64,000 nt of DNA, from contig JAUHVY010000002.1 in NCBI GenBank assembly GCA_030424975.1, forward strand, positions 1-64,000. Reading direction: 5' to 3'. The DNA comes from Alphaproteobacteria bacterium (lineage in GTDB: Bacteria; Pseudomonadota; Alphaproteobacteria; Micavibrionales; Micavibrionaceae). Shown piece by piece: positions 15,318-24,837 of this stretch (its first letter is position 1; the number at the start of each line of letters is the position of its first letter). The notes beneath the pieces are model-generated. The model searched no databases. It was not told the origin of the DNA and saw only the letters and a program-made list of their open reading frames with translations. The position numbers were made by a program, and so were the translations under genes.

Positions 15318-16601
15318 CTAACCATGCAAGGCCGCAGCGATGCGCTCGCCCTCTTTGGTATCTTTAAAATGCACGGCCAAATGATCCTCGACACATAATA
15401 ATTGATAAGCCAGAGCATCTTTCGCACCCTTGTTCTCAGCCAATTCCTGCAACGTCTTAATCAGGCGCACAATATGAATAAGCACATCCGGCTTGGCTTG
15501 CCCCGCGTCCCTTATTTGTGAAAACGCATTTAAAACAACCTCACTCTCAGTTACAGAAGATGCGATAACCCTCAGATCACTGTTATCATCATAATGCGCA
15601 AAACGAGGAAGCCCGAGCTTAAACACTTCTGCAGTCGAGGACGCCAGCTTATTAAGTGTGATAATCGCCGTATAGTCATCGTTAATACCGGGAGATAAAG
15701 CCCGCAAACCTATTTCCACCAGATGACGCTGCGCATACAGAATATCTTGTGTTGCCGTACGCACAGAGCCATAAACAATACAGTCATCAATCTCTTTATG
15801 CACCTCACCGTTCATTTGCTCCTTCGGATAAACTTTCGCGATTGGCGTACGCTCCAATACGTAATCACCCGGCTTACATAACAATTTCATCACAAAATCA
15901 TTACTACATGCGATTTTGCACATCCGGCTATAGGCGATCGATTGGATATAACCGCACGATCCGCTGTATATAATCTGTGCCCTCTCTTCAATGAGCGCCT
16001 CAATATGTTTTTCAGCTTCTGCGTCTTTATCAGTCTGACGATTTAAACGATGGATGTTTGTACATAACTCCTCATGAACGCGCGAGGCAATGTTATCTGC
16101 AATACTCAAATTGGAGATATGGTGTACATAAGCCAACAAAATAAATAAATTTGAAAAACACAGCAGGAAGACGAAGCTAATCGTATAGCGCGGCAATAGA
16201 TCCTCGCCCTCAATTCCATGTAAAATTCCGGTCAAAACAAAACAGGCGGAGATACTGCCGAAGAATAAACCGATAAAAATCTTCGTGACGGGATCACTCA
16301 TGAACATCTTCATGATACGCGGGCCAAGCTGCGATGCGGACAGGCTCAGGACAACCATTGTGATGGATATAACCAATGTCGTCATCGTAATCATCGCAGA
16401 CAGCAATGTCTTAACAATGCTACGTGCATCTTCTGCATTTCCGTTATAGATCAGCTCTGAATGCCCATAACCGGAAGAGTAATTCAACTCTACCGCGAAA
16501 AGGCACAAGCACAGTATCGCGTAAAGGCCACAAATCAGCGCCGGCGTGTAAAACAAGCTTGATTTTGCGATCTGATAATAATTGTAAATCTTCGAAAACA
16601 T
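15318..16601 (-). CDS. DUF2254 family membrane protein
   Basis: This is a 427-residue protein if started at 16601 (MFSKIYNYYQIAKSS), where TAGTAGGGA lies 7 nt upstream; the longer frame to 16679 overlaps the upstream terminator. Helices near residues 20-40, 75-95, 110-130 and 145-170 surround the hallmark SLSASQLGPRIMKMFMSDP. A soluble C-terminal half with LSPGINDDYTA follows, as in DUF2254 (PF10011). Function is unknown. It is odd to find it between rplA and rplJ; flanking terminator 16670-16695 and promoter 15238-15266 isolate it from the ribosomal genes. Confidence 0.8.
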   Translation of the reverse strand: MFSKIYNYYQIAKSSLFYTPALICGLYAILCLCLFAVELNYSSGYGHSELIYNGNAEDARSIVKTLLSAMITMTTLVISITMVVLSLSASQLGPRIMKMFMSDPVTKIFIGLFFGSISACFVLTGILHGIEGEDLLPRYTISFVFLLCFSNLFILLAYVHHISNLSIADNIASRVHEELCTNIHRLNRQTDKDAEAEKHIEALIEERAQIIYSGSCGYIQSIAYSRMCKIACSNDFVMKLLCKPGDYVLERTPIAKVYPKEQMNGEVHKEIDDCIVYGSVRTATQDILYAQRHLVEIGLRALSPGINDDYTAIITLNKLASSTAEVFKLGLPRFAHYDDNSDLRVIASSVTESEVVLNAFSQIRDAGQAKPDVLIHIVRLIKTLQELAENKGAKDALAYQLLCVEDHLAVHFKDTKEGERIAAALHG

Positions 16602-16669
16602 AAAAAAATCCCTACTAAACCTCTCATAACAAACGATTATAGATACGAAAAAGTTCCCGTAGCATAGAA

Positions 16670-16695
16670 AAAGCCCCACATCTCTGCGGGGCTTT
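16670..16695 (-). terminator. Intrinsic terminator after rplK-rplA
   Basis: On the minus strand AAAGCCCCGC / GTGGGGCTTT forms a 10-bp stem (one G-U pair) with a 6-nt loop, followed by a short T-tract. It lies 26 bp after the rplA stop and separates rplKA from the DUF2254 gene. Confidence 0.8.
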
Positions 16696-16721
16696 AAAAT
16701 CCTTATTGCTTCGATGAACGA

Positions 16722-17426
16722 TTAAGCGACGTTCTCGATGCTCTCAAGCTCAACTTTCAAGCCCGGGCCCATTGTCGAAGACAAAGAAACTTTTTGGATA
16801 TATGTTCCTTTTGCACCGGCAGGCTTCGCTTTTTTGATGGCATCAACGAAAGCCGCAATGTTTTCTGCGATTTTCTTGTCATCAAAAGATACCTTACCAA
16901 CGCGTGCGTGGATGATACCGGCTTTTTCCGCACGGAATTCAAGCGCGCCGCCTTTTGCATCCTTAACAGCCTTTTCAACATTCGGTGTCACTGTACCCAA
17001 TTTCGGGTTAGGCATCATGCCTTTCGGACCCAAAATTTTCGCTACGCGACCAACAAGCCCCATCATGTCAGGTGTTGCGATACAACGATCAAAATCAATG
17101 TTACCGGATTGGATTTTCTCAACAAGATCTTCCGCACCAACGATATCCGCACCTGCTTCTTTTGCTGCATCTGCATTTGCATCTTTTGCAAATACCGCAA
17201 CACGCACAGTTGCACCTGTACCGTTTGGCAATGTTACCATGCCACGAACCTGCTGGTCTGCGTGCTTAGTATCAACACCAAGGTTCATAGAAATCTCAAC
17301 AGTTTCGTCGAACTTACGCTCTTTTGAACACTCTTTCAAAAGCGCAATCGCATCATTCAATGCATAGAACTGCTCACGATTTACTTTTTCGGCGATCGCC
17401 TTATTTTTCTTTGTTGCTGTAGCCAT
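16722..17426 (-). CDS. rplA: 50S ribosomal protein L1
   Basis: This 234-residue protein forms the mobile L1 stalk near the E site and commonly represses its own operon. The family signatures [18 protein letters not shown] and [17 protein letters not shown] are present in the central rRNA-binding domain. The ATG at 17426 follows GGAGGGTTAAGAC on the minus strand. It lies 3 bp after rplK and ends before a strong terminator. Confidence 0.97.
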   Translation of the reverse strand: MATATKKNKAIAEKVNREQFYALNDAIALLKECSKERKFDETVEISMNLGVDTKHADQQVRGMVTLPNGTGATVRVAVFAKDANADAAKEAGADIVGAEDLVEKIQSGNIDFDRCIATPDMMGLVGRVAKILGPKGMMPNPKLGTVTPNVEKAVKDAKGGALEFRAEKAGIIHARVGKVSFDDKKIAENIAAFVDAIKKAKPAGAKGTYIQKVSLSSTMGPGLKVELESIENVA

Positions 17427-17429
17427 GTC

Positions 17430-17858
17430 TTAACCCTCCACAACTTCGATACCCATAGAGCGGGCCGAACCTTCGATAATTTTCATTGCTGCTTCGATGT
17501 CATTCGCATTCAAGTCAGGCATCTTCTTCTCAGCGATGTCTTTAACTTGTGATTTACGCACCTGGCCAACAGTTTCACGGCTTGGGTTATTCGCACCGCT
17601 TTTCACTTTCGCAGCTTGCTTCAAGAAGTAGCTTGCAGGTGGTGTTTTTGTGATGAATGTGAAAGAACGATCTTCGTAAACAGTAATAACAACAGGAGTA
17701 GGAATACCCTTGCTGTCTTCTGTTTTTGCGTTGAACGCCTTACAGAATTCCATGATGTTCACACCGTGCTGACCCAAAGCAGGACCAACAGGTGGAGATG
17801 GGTTAGCAGCGCCACCCGTAATTGTCAGATTAATATAACCTGAAATCTTTTTTGCCAT
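17430..17858 (-). CDS. rplK: 50S ribosomal protein L11
   Basis: This 142-residue protein belongs to the GTPase-associated centre (thiostrepton site). It begins [20 protein letters not shown], with [20 protein letters not shown] matching the L11 N-terminal domain and a C-terminal 23S rRNA-binding domain after it. It is the first gene of the rplK-rplA unit. The usual upstream neighbours secE-nusG are absent. Confidence 0.97.
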   Translation of the reverse strand: MAKKISGYINLTITGGAANPSPPVGPALGQHGVNIMEFCKAFNAKTEDSKGIPTPVVITVYEDRSFTFITKTPPASYFLKQAAKVKSGANNPSRETVGQVRKSQVKDIAEKKMPDLNANDIEAAMKIIEGSARSMGIEVVEG

Positions 17859-17950
17859 TGTATTTCTCCTTCATGCAATAGCGTTGAAGTTAGTGGTACG
17901 GCCCCTTATGGACTTAACTGAAGGGCAACCTCCCACGACTAATGGCGCGC

Positions 17951-17979
17951 ACAATAGACCCGCACTCTATAAATTGCAA
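17951..17979 (-). promoter_or_regulatory. Probable rplK-rplA promoter
   Basis: On the minus strand TTGCAA (17974-17979), a 17-nt spacer and TATTGT (17951-17956) lie about 95 bp upstream of rplK, just after the photolyase stop. The fit is moderate but well placed for a separate rplKA promoter. Confidence 0.5.
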
Positions 17980-17999
17980 GTAAAATGAATCAAAAGCGA

Positions 18000-19415
18000 C
18001 TAATCACTTTCAGCTTTAATTGATTGAAATGCCTCAAGCGCACGCTCACGCGATTCCTTCACATCCACAATCGGTTTAGGGTATGAATCCCCCAGCGTTA
18101 CACCGGCGCGCTTTAACACATCCGGTGGGGCTTCCCATGGCTTAAAAAGATACTTACTCGGCAAATCCTTCAGCTCGGGCACATAATGACGTGTATAACT
18201 GCCGTCTTTATCAAACTTCTCCCCTTGCGTCACAGGGTTAAAAATACGGAAATACGGGGCGGCATCCGCACCACATCCCGCAACCCATTGCCAACTCGCG
18301 CTGTTATTGGCCAGATCAGCATCGAATAAACAATCCCAAAACCATGCCTCACCATGATGCCAATGCATCAAGAGATTTTTCACCAAAAAGGATCCGACAA
18401 TCATACGCGGACGATTATGCATATACCCCGTCTGCCACAACTCACGCATGGCCGCATCAACAATGGGGTATCCCGTTTGCCCCGTTTGCCACGCGCGCAA
18501 AAACGTATCATCGTCTTGCCATGGGAAGGCATTGAATTTGTCCTGTAAATTTTCACGCGGAATTTTGGGGAAATGGTAGAGCAAAGAATAAGAAAATTCG
18601 CGCCAGCCCAATTCCTTCAGGAATGTATCCAGCCCCTCCCCTGCTTGCCCCTTATCCTTGGCCTGATGCCATACAGTATGAGGTGATATTTCACCGAAAT
18701 GCAAATAAGGTGATAAACGCGATACATTTTCCTGCGCTGGAAAATTTCGCCCGTCTTTATACCCCTCTAAACCGTTTTGAATAAAATCATCAAGGCGCTT
18801 TTGCGCGCCCGCCTCTCCGACCCGCCAATTTTTTATGATCTCCCGCCCCCATGACAGATCAGGCAGCAAATTTAATTCATCAAGCGCCATACCACCGATA
18901 TCGGCGTGGCTCAACCTCAGGTTATCAGGTTTTTTATTGGGCATGCGCGGCGGATCAGATTTCAAACATCCATTTTTGTAAAAGGGTGTGAACACGCGGT
19001 ATGGCGTGCCGTCATCCTTTAGGGGTACCCACGGCTCCCACAGTAAAGATCCGTTAAAGCTTTTGACCTGCATGTCGTTTTGCTTGAGGTATTCCTTAAT
19101 ATCTTCATCGCGTGTTATACGCCAAGGCTCATAACATCTGTTCCAAAACACCCCTTTGATATCATGGTCTTCTATAAGTGAGGCAATAATTTTCGTTGCA
19201 TCCCCCTGAAACAAACGCAGGCGACCATCTAATGATTCATTTAATTGATGAAGGGAATGATGGAGCCATACGCGCGATGCGCCGCCCATTTTATGCGCCC
19301 CCGCACTTTCATCATCAAGGATATAAATCGGCAATACATCGCCCTGATCGGCGGCATGCAATAAAGACGGGTTATCAGATAGACGCAAATCCTGCCTGAA
19401 CCAATGAATATACAT
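18000..19415 (-). CDS. phr: Deoxyribodipyrimidine photolyase (class I CPD type)
   Basis: This 471-residue FAD enzyme uses light to split cyclobutane pyrimidine dimers. The N-terminal antenna-binding Rossmann domain starts MYIHWFRQDLRLSDNPSLLH. The helical FAD/DNA domain contains GWREFSYSLLYHFP, TGYPIVDAAMRELWQTGYMH and LANNSASWQWVAGCGADAAP, the class I photolyase core including the W-rich electron path. Some cryptochromes share this architecture, but length and motifs favour a CPD photolyase. It lies 17 bp downstream of the large permease fusion gene and may be co-transcribed with it. Confidence 0.93.
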   Translation of the reverse strand: MYIHWFRQDLRLSDNPSLLHAADQGDVLPIYILDDESAGAHKMGGASRVWLHHSLHQLNESLDGRLRLFQGDATKIIASLIEDHDIKGVFWNRCYEPWRITRDEDIKEYLKQNDMQVKSFNGSLLWEPWVPLKDDGTPYRVFTPFYKNGCLKSDPPRMPNKKPDNLRLSHADIGGMALDELNLLPDLSWGREIIKNWRVGEAGAQKRLDDFIQNGLEGYKDGRNFPAQENVSRLSPYLHFGEISPHTVWHQAKDKGQAGEGLDTFLKELGWREFSYSLLYHFPKIPRENLQDKFNAFPWQDDDTFLRAWQTGQTGYPIVDAAMRELWQTGYMHNRPRMIVGSFLVKNLLMHWHHGEAWFWDCLFDADLANNSASWQWVAGCGADAAPYFRIFNPVTQGEKFDKDGSYTRHYVPELKDLPSKYLFKPWEAPPDVLKRAGVTLGDSYPKPIVDVKESRERALEAFQSIKAESD

Positions 19416-19432
19416 TCGTAATTTATCTTCCG

Positions 19433-22400
19433 TTATTCTTTCTCACGGATGATACGGTATTTATGATTTGATGCAAGCTTGCCGTCGATACGATCGACAC
19501 TTCCGTCCGGCCACGTCACCTCAACGCGCTTAATGCTCTCAACCGATCCAAGCCCAAAATGCGCCATCGTCTGATCGTAAGATTTTGAACCGCCGCCAAC
19601 CTTAATCATGCGCATCTGGTGGTTTTCCTGCCCATTCGCCCCATTATAATAAATCACAATTTTGGCGCCAACACCCTGCGTATTCATATGCACCTTATCA
19701 TGTAACACGATATCGACAGCCTTATTATTTTGCGGGTTATTATTACGATAAAATTGTAAAGGAGCATCCATCGGCACATTTATAATGTCCAGGTCACCAT
19801 CATTATCAAAATCAAAAAAACTATAGGCTGTTGTAACGGCATGGTTTTCAAGACCTGACTCTTTCGTTACATCCTCAAAATATCCGTCACCTTTATTTCG
19901 ATATAAAATATTCGTACTCAGAGCCATCTGGAATGTATGGCCATTGACCAAGTACAAGTCCTGCCAGCCATCATTATCAACATCCGCAAAACGAGAATTC
20001 CACGTCCACCCACCGTAACTGACCGAACGATCTTGTGCGACGGAATCAAACGTTAATGCCGGTAACTTCATATCGGGGTCATCAATCCCGTTCAATAAAA
20101 CATTGCGTAAAGACGCATTATCAGACCGCAGGTAATACTCAGGATCGGGATCACCGAAATAACCCGGCATAAACTGCTCTTCTTTATAAGCAACATCCCC
20201 CAGATTACAGAAATCCTTATATCTTGCCGATGCAATATTTAAAACATTCGCGTTTTCAGGAACAAACGCATCAACCTGAAAACGGCAATGTTGCTTGTAA
20301 CTCACGAGGTGAATATAGCACTTGATCTTATCCTCTTCGTATTCCAACCATTCACATGCATCACTCACCGATGTTGCCGCGGCCAAAGAATATTTTAATT
20401 TCATTTCCCTTTCACATTGCTCAGGCGGCAAATCATGATTTTCAGAGCAGTAATTCATATATAAAATTTGGCGCTTTGTGATTTTTTTCATTTCCTTTTC
20501 AAAATCACCTTGGAATGCAATTTGTCCGATATAAAAATCAGGAACCAAATCGTTATCAATATCACCGATATCAATACTCATTGTGGATTGTGCACCAACG
20601 GGACGAAACTCTTTAAACCTTCGGGGAACCAAATTCCCAAATTTATCATTATACAAAATAACATCCGAATACTCTGACAATGAATAATCATTACCGACAT
20701 ACAAATCAGGATATCCGTCATTATTAAAATCAGCAAAAATACTGGTTAAGGTTTCCCCTGTAATACCGGGTAACTTATGCGGTTTATATTGAGCCGGCCC
20801 CTCTTGGGTCATCAAATAATTTCTTGAGGTACTGAAATTCGAAAAACGCGGCCCCACGCTCCAATTCCCCAAAAACAGATCCAGATCTCCATCCAATTCA
20901 ACATCTGCCAATGATACACTCATAATTGTTCCTATATTTTCATCAAATACAGGCACCATTTTTACAGGACTGAAATCCCCGCGATCATTATATAGAATAT
21001 AGTTTTTTCCGTTTTGAGCAGCAATAAAGATATCGCGCCAATTATCGCCGTTAAAATCAGCCATTGTCACAAGCACAATTTCATTTACATCATGCGGCAC
21101 AGGCACATATTGCCCCTCAAAACGCTCACCGTTTATATTCGCGTACAGAACAAGATTTGGCTGCAACTCCATATCACCGGTCATCACAATATCCGGCCAG
21201 CCATCATTATGCACATCACCCGTCGCAACAGACATCGTAGTATATGACAATGCCTCAACCATACCTGTGACATATGAAATCTCATATGATCTTTGCAGGC
21301 CCAAATCCTCAGACTTTATATGGCTATATAACGGAAGCTTCGATTGATCGGATACCGCTGTGCTGATATACGCGTTCGCCTCAACAGCCAGCCCTTCCCG
21401 CAATTCAATATCAAGCTTCTTATAAGCATCGGAATACGGTTTATTTAATTTTTCTGCGATGCGCTCAAACGGTATTCTTTCAACCGAACTAACTTTAATC
21501 GCGTCAAAATCATCACCATTCGCCAACCTTTCTTGTATACTAAGCTGTGCGTGATAAAAATTTGACCATTCAAATCCATATGCGATACCGCCTGCGGCGA
21601 CACCCAAAAGCGAATTTGTTAAAAATAAGAAGACGGCTATGCGTAAAGACATTGATCGCCAGACAATAAAGAAGGCGTAAATACTAAACGCGCCTAAGGT
21701 CACAAGGAATACAGCAACATAATGAACAGGAACCCCGGCATGTAACAATGCTGATGATAAAATCACATCAAAGGCCATCGGTGCAGGCAGGACACTACCG
21801 AATAGTGAAATGACGAGCATAATCATACCCGTTACCGCAAGCGTTTTCTGTTGACCTAATGTTTGAATATCCGTCCACGGCAAAACATTCGTTAAAAGCG
21901 CCCCTAAAAATCCCGCAAAAATCATAAGCGGCAAAGCAAGTTTCAAAAGGTATAAGAAGTTCTTGAAATAGGTTTTCATCGCCCAAACAAATGCACTGGA
22001 CCACCCAGTCACCGCTCTCAGGCTCTCATCGCTTTCTTCTGATAAACACAGACTTTCATCATGATCCAAGCTTTCAGCCACCTCTTTACCAAACCAAAAA
22101 TGGCACGCCGAAGGAATTATAAACAGGATAAAAAGGAAGGTCATCGCAATTTTTGTACCCACCAAATATAAGGGGAACATAGAAAACGCCATAAACAAAA
22201 CCACGACATTCAATGATGGTGATGCGATTAAAGTCGCAAGTGATGTTTGAATACTGCTGCCTACCCCATAAAAGGAACGCGCGATCGGCGCGGCACAATT
22301 CACACATACGCCAAGTGGTGCTCCGATTATTAAGCCATAAAGACTGTCTTTAAAACCGTTACCGCTTTTTCTGCGCCTTAAAAGCGGCATAAGCGATAAG

Positions 22401-22672
22401 ATAAAAGCCCCGAGAACAAAAGCAAAGCTCATACCCTTTTTATTAGTATTGGCCCAGTTTACCGTTTCTAAAGCCGTCCTCTTCCAAAGCGGATCATTCG
22501 GATCAATTTCATATAAAGGAAAGAACCCGATACTTGATAAAATCGGCGCATCGCTCAGCACCACTTTTTCTGCCAACCCCGGATAGCGAGATGATGTCCA
22601 GAAATAGAAAATGCTGTACATCATAAAAACAAATAGAATAAAAGCAGGTTTTTTTCCGTTATTTTTAATCAT
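19433..22672 (-). CDS. ArsP-like permease fused to FG-GAP/VCBS propeller and ASPIC/UnbV domain
   Basis: This 1079-residue protein has three parts. Residues ~1-350 form an eight-to-nine-helix permease with GAPLGVCVNCAAPIARSF (C123 and C126), resembling the DUF318/ArsP (PF03773) family. Residues ~450-1000 hold at least seven calcium-type repeats (DFNGDNWRDIFIA, DFNNDGYPDLYVG, DVDNDGWQDLYLV, DFDNDGDLDIINV), the FG-GAP/VCBS beta-propeller pattern, interrupted by a six-cysteine insert around residues 730-850. The end (GGSKSYDQTMAHFGLG, VTWPDGSVD) matches ASPIC/UnbV (PF07593). I infer an inner-membrane transporter carrying an extracytoplasmic sensing or binding propeller. Substrate unknown. Confidence 0.75.
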   Translation of the reverse strand: MIKNNGKKPAFILFVFMMYSIFYFWTSSRYPGLAEKVVLSDAPILSSIGFFPLYEIDPNDPLWKRTALETVNWANTNKKGMSFAFVLGAFILSLMPLLRRRKSGNGFKDSLYGLIIGAPLGVCVNCAAPIARSFYGVGSSIQTSLATLIASPSLNVVVLFMAFSMFPLYLVGTKIAMTFLFILFIIPSACHFWFGKEVAESLDHDESLCLSEESDESLRAVTGWSSAFVWAMKTYFKNFLYLLKLALPLMIFAGFLGALLTNVLPWTDIQTLGQQKTLAVTGMIMLVISLFGSVLPAPMAFDVILSSALLHAGVPVHYVAVFLVTLGAFSIYAFFIVWRSMSLRIAVFLFLTNSLLGVAAGGIAYGFEWSNFYHAQLSIQERLANGDDFDAIKVSSVERIPFERIAEKLNKPYSDAYKKLDIELREGLAVEANAYISTAVSDQSKLPLYSHIKSEDLGLQRSYEISYVTGMVEALSYTTMSVATGDVHNDGWPDIVMTGDMELQPNLVLYANINGERFEGQYVPVPHDVNEIVLVTMADFNGDNWRDIFIAAQNGKNYILYNDRGDFSPVKMVPVFDENIGTIMSVSLADVELDGDLDLFLGNWSVGPRFSNFSTSRNYLMTQEGPAQYKPHKLPGITGETLTSIFADFNNDGYPDLYVGNDYSLSEYSDVILYNDKFGNLVPRRFKEFRPVGAQSTMSIDIGDIDNDLVPDFYIGQIAFQGDFEKEMKKITKRQILYMNYCSENHDLPPEQCEREMKLKYSLAAATSVSDACEWLEYEEDKIKCYIHLVSYKQHCRFQVDAFVPENANVLNIASARYKDFCNLGDVAYKEEQFMPGYFGDPDPEYYLRSDNASLRNVLLNGIDDPDMKLPALTFDSVAQDRSVSYGGWTWNSRFADVDNDGWQDLYLVNGHTFQMALSTNILYRNKGDGYFEDVTKESGLENHAVTTAYSFFDFDNDGDLDIINVPMDAPLQFYRNNNPQNNKAVDIVLHDKVHMNTQGVGAKIVIYYNGANGQENHQMRMIKVGGGSKSYDQTMAHFGLGSVESIKRVEVTWPDGSVDRIDGKLASNHKYRIIREKE

Positions 22673-22761
22673 TTACATTCAAGATCCCAGCAAAAATAAA
22701 ACCCAAAAAAACAACCATAAGAATATACTAATAAGTAATAAAGCGAAACTACTATCAGAAA

Positions 22762-22777
22762 ACGCATGCCAATGCGT
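22762..22777 (-). terminator. Weak hairpin terminator after the acidic orphan gene
   Basis: ACGCAT / ATGCGT form a perfect 6-bp stem with a 4-nt loop, followed on the minus strand by TTTTC. It lies about 55 bp after the stop at 22832. The stem is short, so termination would be inefficient. Confidence 0.35.
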
Positions 22778-22831
22778 GCTAAATACCCAAATAGCCCACA
22801 AAAAACGGACCTTGAAATTTATGAAACAAAA

Positions 22832-23608
22832 TTAAGCCATACCAGGGGCTTTCGGACCTGATGCAATATTTGGATCAACACGCGCATCGTTGGGGTTGAG
22901 GTCCAGCGAATTGATTTGCACTTCGGGCACTTCCACTTCCGGTTTGGTACCGACAACCGGATCCACATCCTTTTGGCCGGCTTCAATTTGCCCCTGTGCA
23001 ATTGAATTATCCAAGGCCTGAATATATTGACCGATAAACGGAATGCTACCTGCGATTTCGTAAAAACTGCTCAATGTCGAACGGTTATCATCAACACCAC
23101 CTGCGGCCATCGCCTGGTTTAAGCGATCCTCATCCATATTCAACATATTTGCCATGTAATCATAAATCGCCATCACACCAACATTGTGATCCTGATCTGA
23201 AACACCGATAAACGGCATATTTCCATTCTCAGCGGCCAATTCTTCCGGGGTCTTTAACATGATTAAATCATCGTTCATCTGACCTTCATCACTCAGGCTA
23301 TATGTACGACTTCCGTAACGCGCAGCAAAATTCTCATCGACCATCTCTTCCAAAGTCGACAGCTTACCTAGCTCACCACTTGATGTTGTCGCCATTTCAG
23401 AAACCTCATGCAACAACCCTTCATGCGCTACATCATTCAACAACCTTGTGGCCTGATCGACTTCGTCATCAACAAGCGGACGATCACCAAGCACATCCAA
23501 AACATTTGCATCCGGATCATTGGAAAGCTCAGCTGTTGCTGTATCTTGCTCTAAAACCTCTTCTTCCTGAGATTTCAGCTCTTCTCTCGGGCCAAACGGA
23601 CTGAACAT
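22832..23608 (-). CDS. Hypothetical acidic protein
   Basis: This 258-residue protein has no domain I recognise. It is very acidic and Asn/Asp-rich, has no signal peptide and no clear membrane helix; a mildly hydrophobic stretch (FYEIAGSIPFIGQYIQAL) lies near residue 185. The C-terminal ~50 residues are Pro/Asp/Asn-rich and look disordered. The start at 23608 has GGGAAG about 9 nt upstream. It sits alone between the mtn operon and the permease fusion. It resembles neither neighbour. Confidence 0.6.
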   Translation of the reverse strand: MFSPFGPREELKSQEEEVLEQDTATAELSNDPDANVLDVLGDRPLVDDEVDQATRLLNDVAHEGLLHEVSEMATTSSGELGKLSTLEEMVDENFAARYGSRTYSLSDEGQMNDDLIMLKTPEELAAENGNMPFIGVSDQDHNVGVMAIYDYMANMLNMDEDRLNQAMAAGGVDDNRSTLSSFYEIAGSIPFIGQYIQALDNSIAQGQIEAGQKDVDPVVGTKPEVEVPEVQINSLDLNPNDARVDPNIASGPKAPGMA

Positions 23609-23713
23609 ATTTTTAACTTCCCACTAAAAATTTAATTAAAATATTATTTGTTTCATTCATTTTATACAAAAGTATTATATTTAAGCAAATAAATTTCGGT
23701 AATTTTATTACAA

Positions 23714-24805
23714 TTATGCGACATCAGCCATAAATATCGGCTCATCACTCTCACCGTTGCAGACCTGCTTCAAAATACCGCGCTCTGTAATATATCCGCT
23801 CACAAGGCGCGCAGGCGTAATATCAAAAGCCGGATTCGCCCCATCAGACAGCGTAATTTGAAACTCTTCAACACTGCCATCCGCCTTACGGCCACTCATA
23901 TGCGTTACCTCACGAGCACTGCGCTCTTCAATCGGAATAAAATCTCCGCTTTCCATGGAATAATCAATGGTCGGATATGGCAAGGCAATATAAAACGGCA
24001 CGTTGTTATCATGCGCCGCCAAAGCCTTCAGGTATGTGCCGATTTTATTACACACGTCGCCATTGCGCGTTACGCGATCTGTTCCGACCAAGCACAAATC
24101 TACTTGCCCGCGCTGCATCAATAGCCCGCCTGCATTATCGGCGATAACAGTATGCGGCACACCATGTTGTTGCAGCTCATACGCCGTAAGCAACGCCCCC
24201 TGATTACGCGGTCGCGTTTCATCCACCCAAACATGGATATCAATCCCTTCATCATGCGCCATATAGATAGGTGCACTGATTGTGCCGTAATCAACCGTGG
24301 CGAGCCATCCCGCATTACAATGGGTGAGAATATTCAACGGCGCACCGCTCTTTTTCTTTGCCATCTCACGCAATAACGGCAAACCGCTCAGACCGATATT
24401 ACGGTTAATTTCCACATCTTCGTCACAAATTTCACCCGCGCGCTTATATGCGGCGTCGATACGCGCCTGCCCCTGATACGGCTTAACTGCAGACAACATC
24501 TCATCCAGCGCCCAACGCAAGTTCACGGCCGTCGGACGTGTCGCAAGCAACGTTTCATACCCTTTTTGCAGGGCAGCATCCGATGCATCCTCGCGCAGCC
24601 CCAATGACAAACCATAAGCAGCCGTTGCCGCAATCATCGGTGCGCCGCGTGTCCACATTTCAGCAATGGCGCGCGCAGCCTGTTCCAATGTGGTTAATTG
24701 CACATGTACTAATTCCCACGGCAATGCGCGTTGATCAAAAATACGTACCGACCAACCGTCATCATTCAATGCGATTGATCTGTAGTGAACACCGTTAATT
24801 TTCAT
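23714..24805 (-). CDS. mtnA: S-methyl-5-thioribose-1-phosphate isomerase
   Basis: This 363-residue enzyme converts methylthioribose-1-phosphate to methylthioribulose-1-phosphate in methionine salvage. The eIF2B-related fold is clear: WTRGAPMIAATAAYG near residue 52, the catalytic-cysteine region LTHCNAGWLATVDYGT, and the catalytic-aspartate segment LVGTDRVTRNGDVCNKIGTY. It is the last gene of the minus-strand mtnB-mtnD-mtnC-mtnA cluster, 32 bp after mtnC. Neither mtnK nor mtnP is in the window, so the source of methylthioribose-1-phosphate is encoded elsewhere. Confidence 0.96.
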   Translation of the reverse strand: MKINGVHYRSIALNDDGWSVRIFDQRALPWELVHVQLTTLEQAARAIAEMWTRGAPMIAATAAYGLSLGLREDASDAALQKGYETLLATRPTAVNLRWALDEMLSAVKPYQGQARIDAAYKRAGEICDEDVEINRNIGLSGLPLLREMAKKKSGAPLNILTHCNAGWLATVDYGTISAPIYMAHDEGIDIHVWVDETRPRNQGALLTAYELQQHGVPHTVIADNAGGLLMQRGQVDLCLVGTDRVTRNGDVCNKIGTYLKALAAHDNNVPFYIALPYPTIDYSMESGDFIPIEERSAREVTHMSGRKADGSVEEFQITLSDGANPAFDITPARLVSGYITERGILKQVCNGESDEPIFMADVA

Positions 24806-24837
24806 GAAAATATCCCTTTATGCGGTCTTTATAATAT

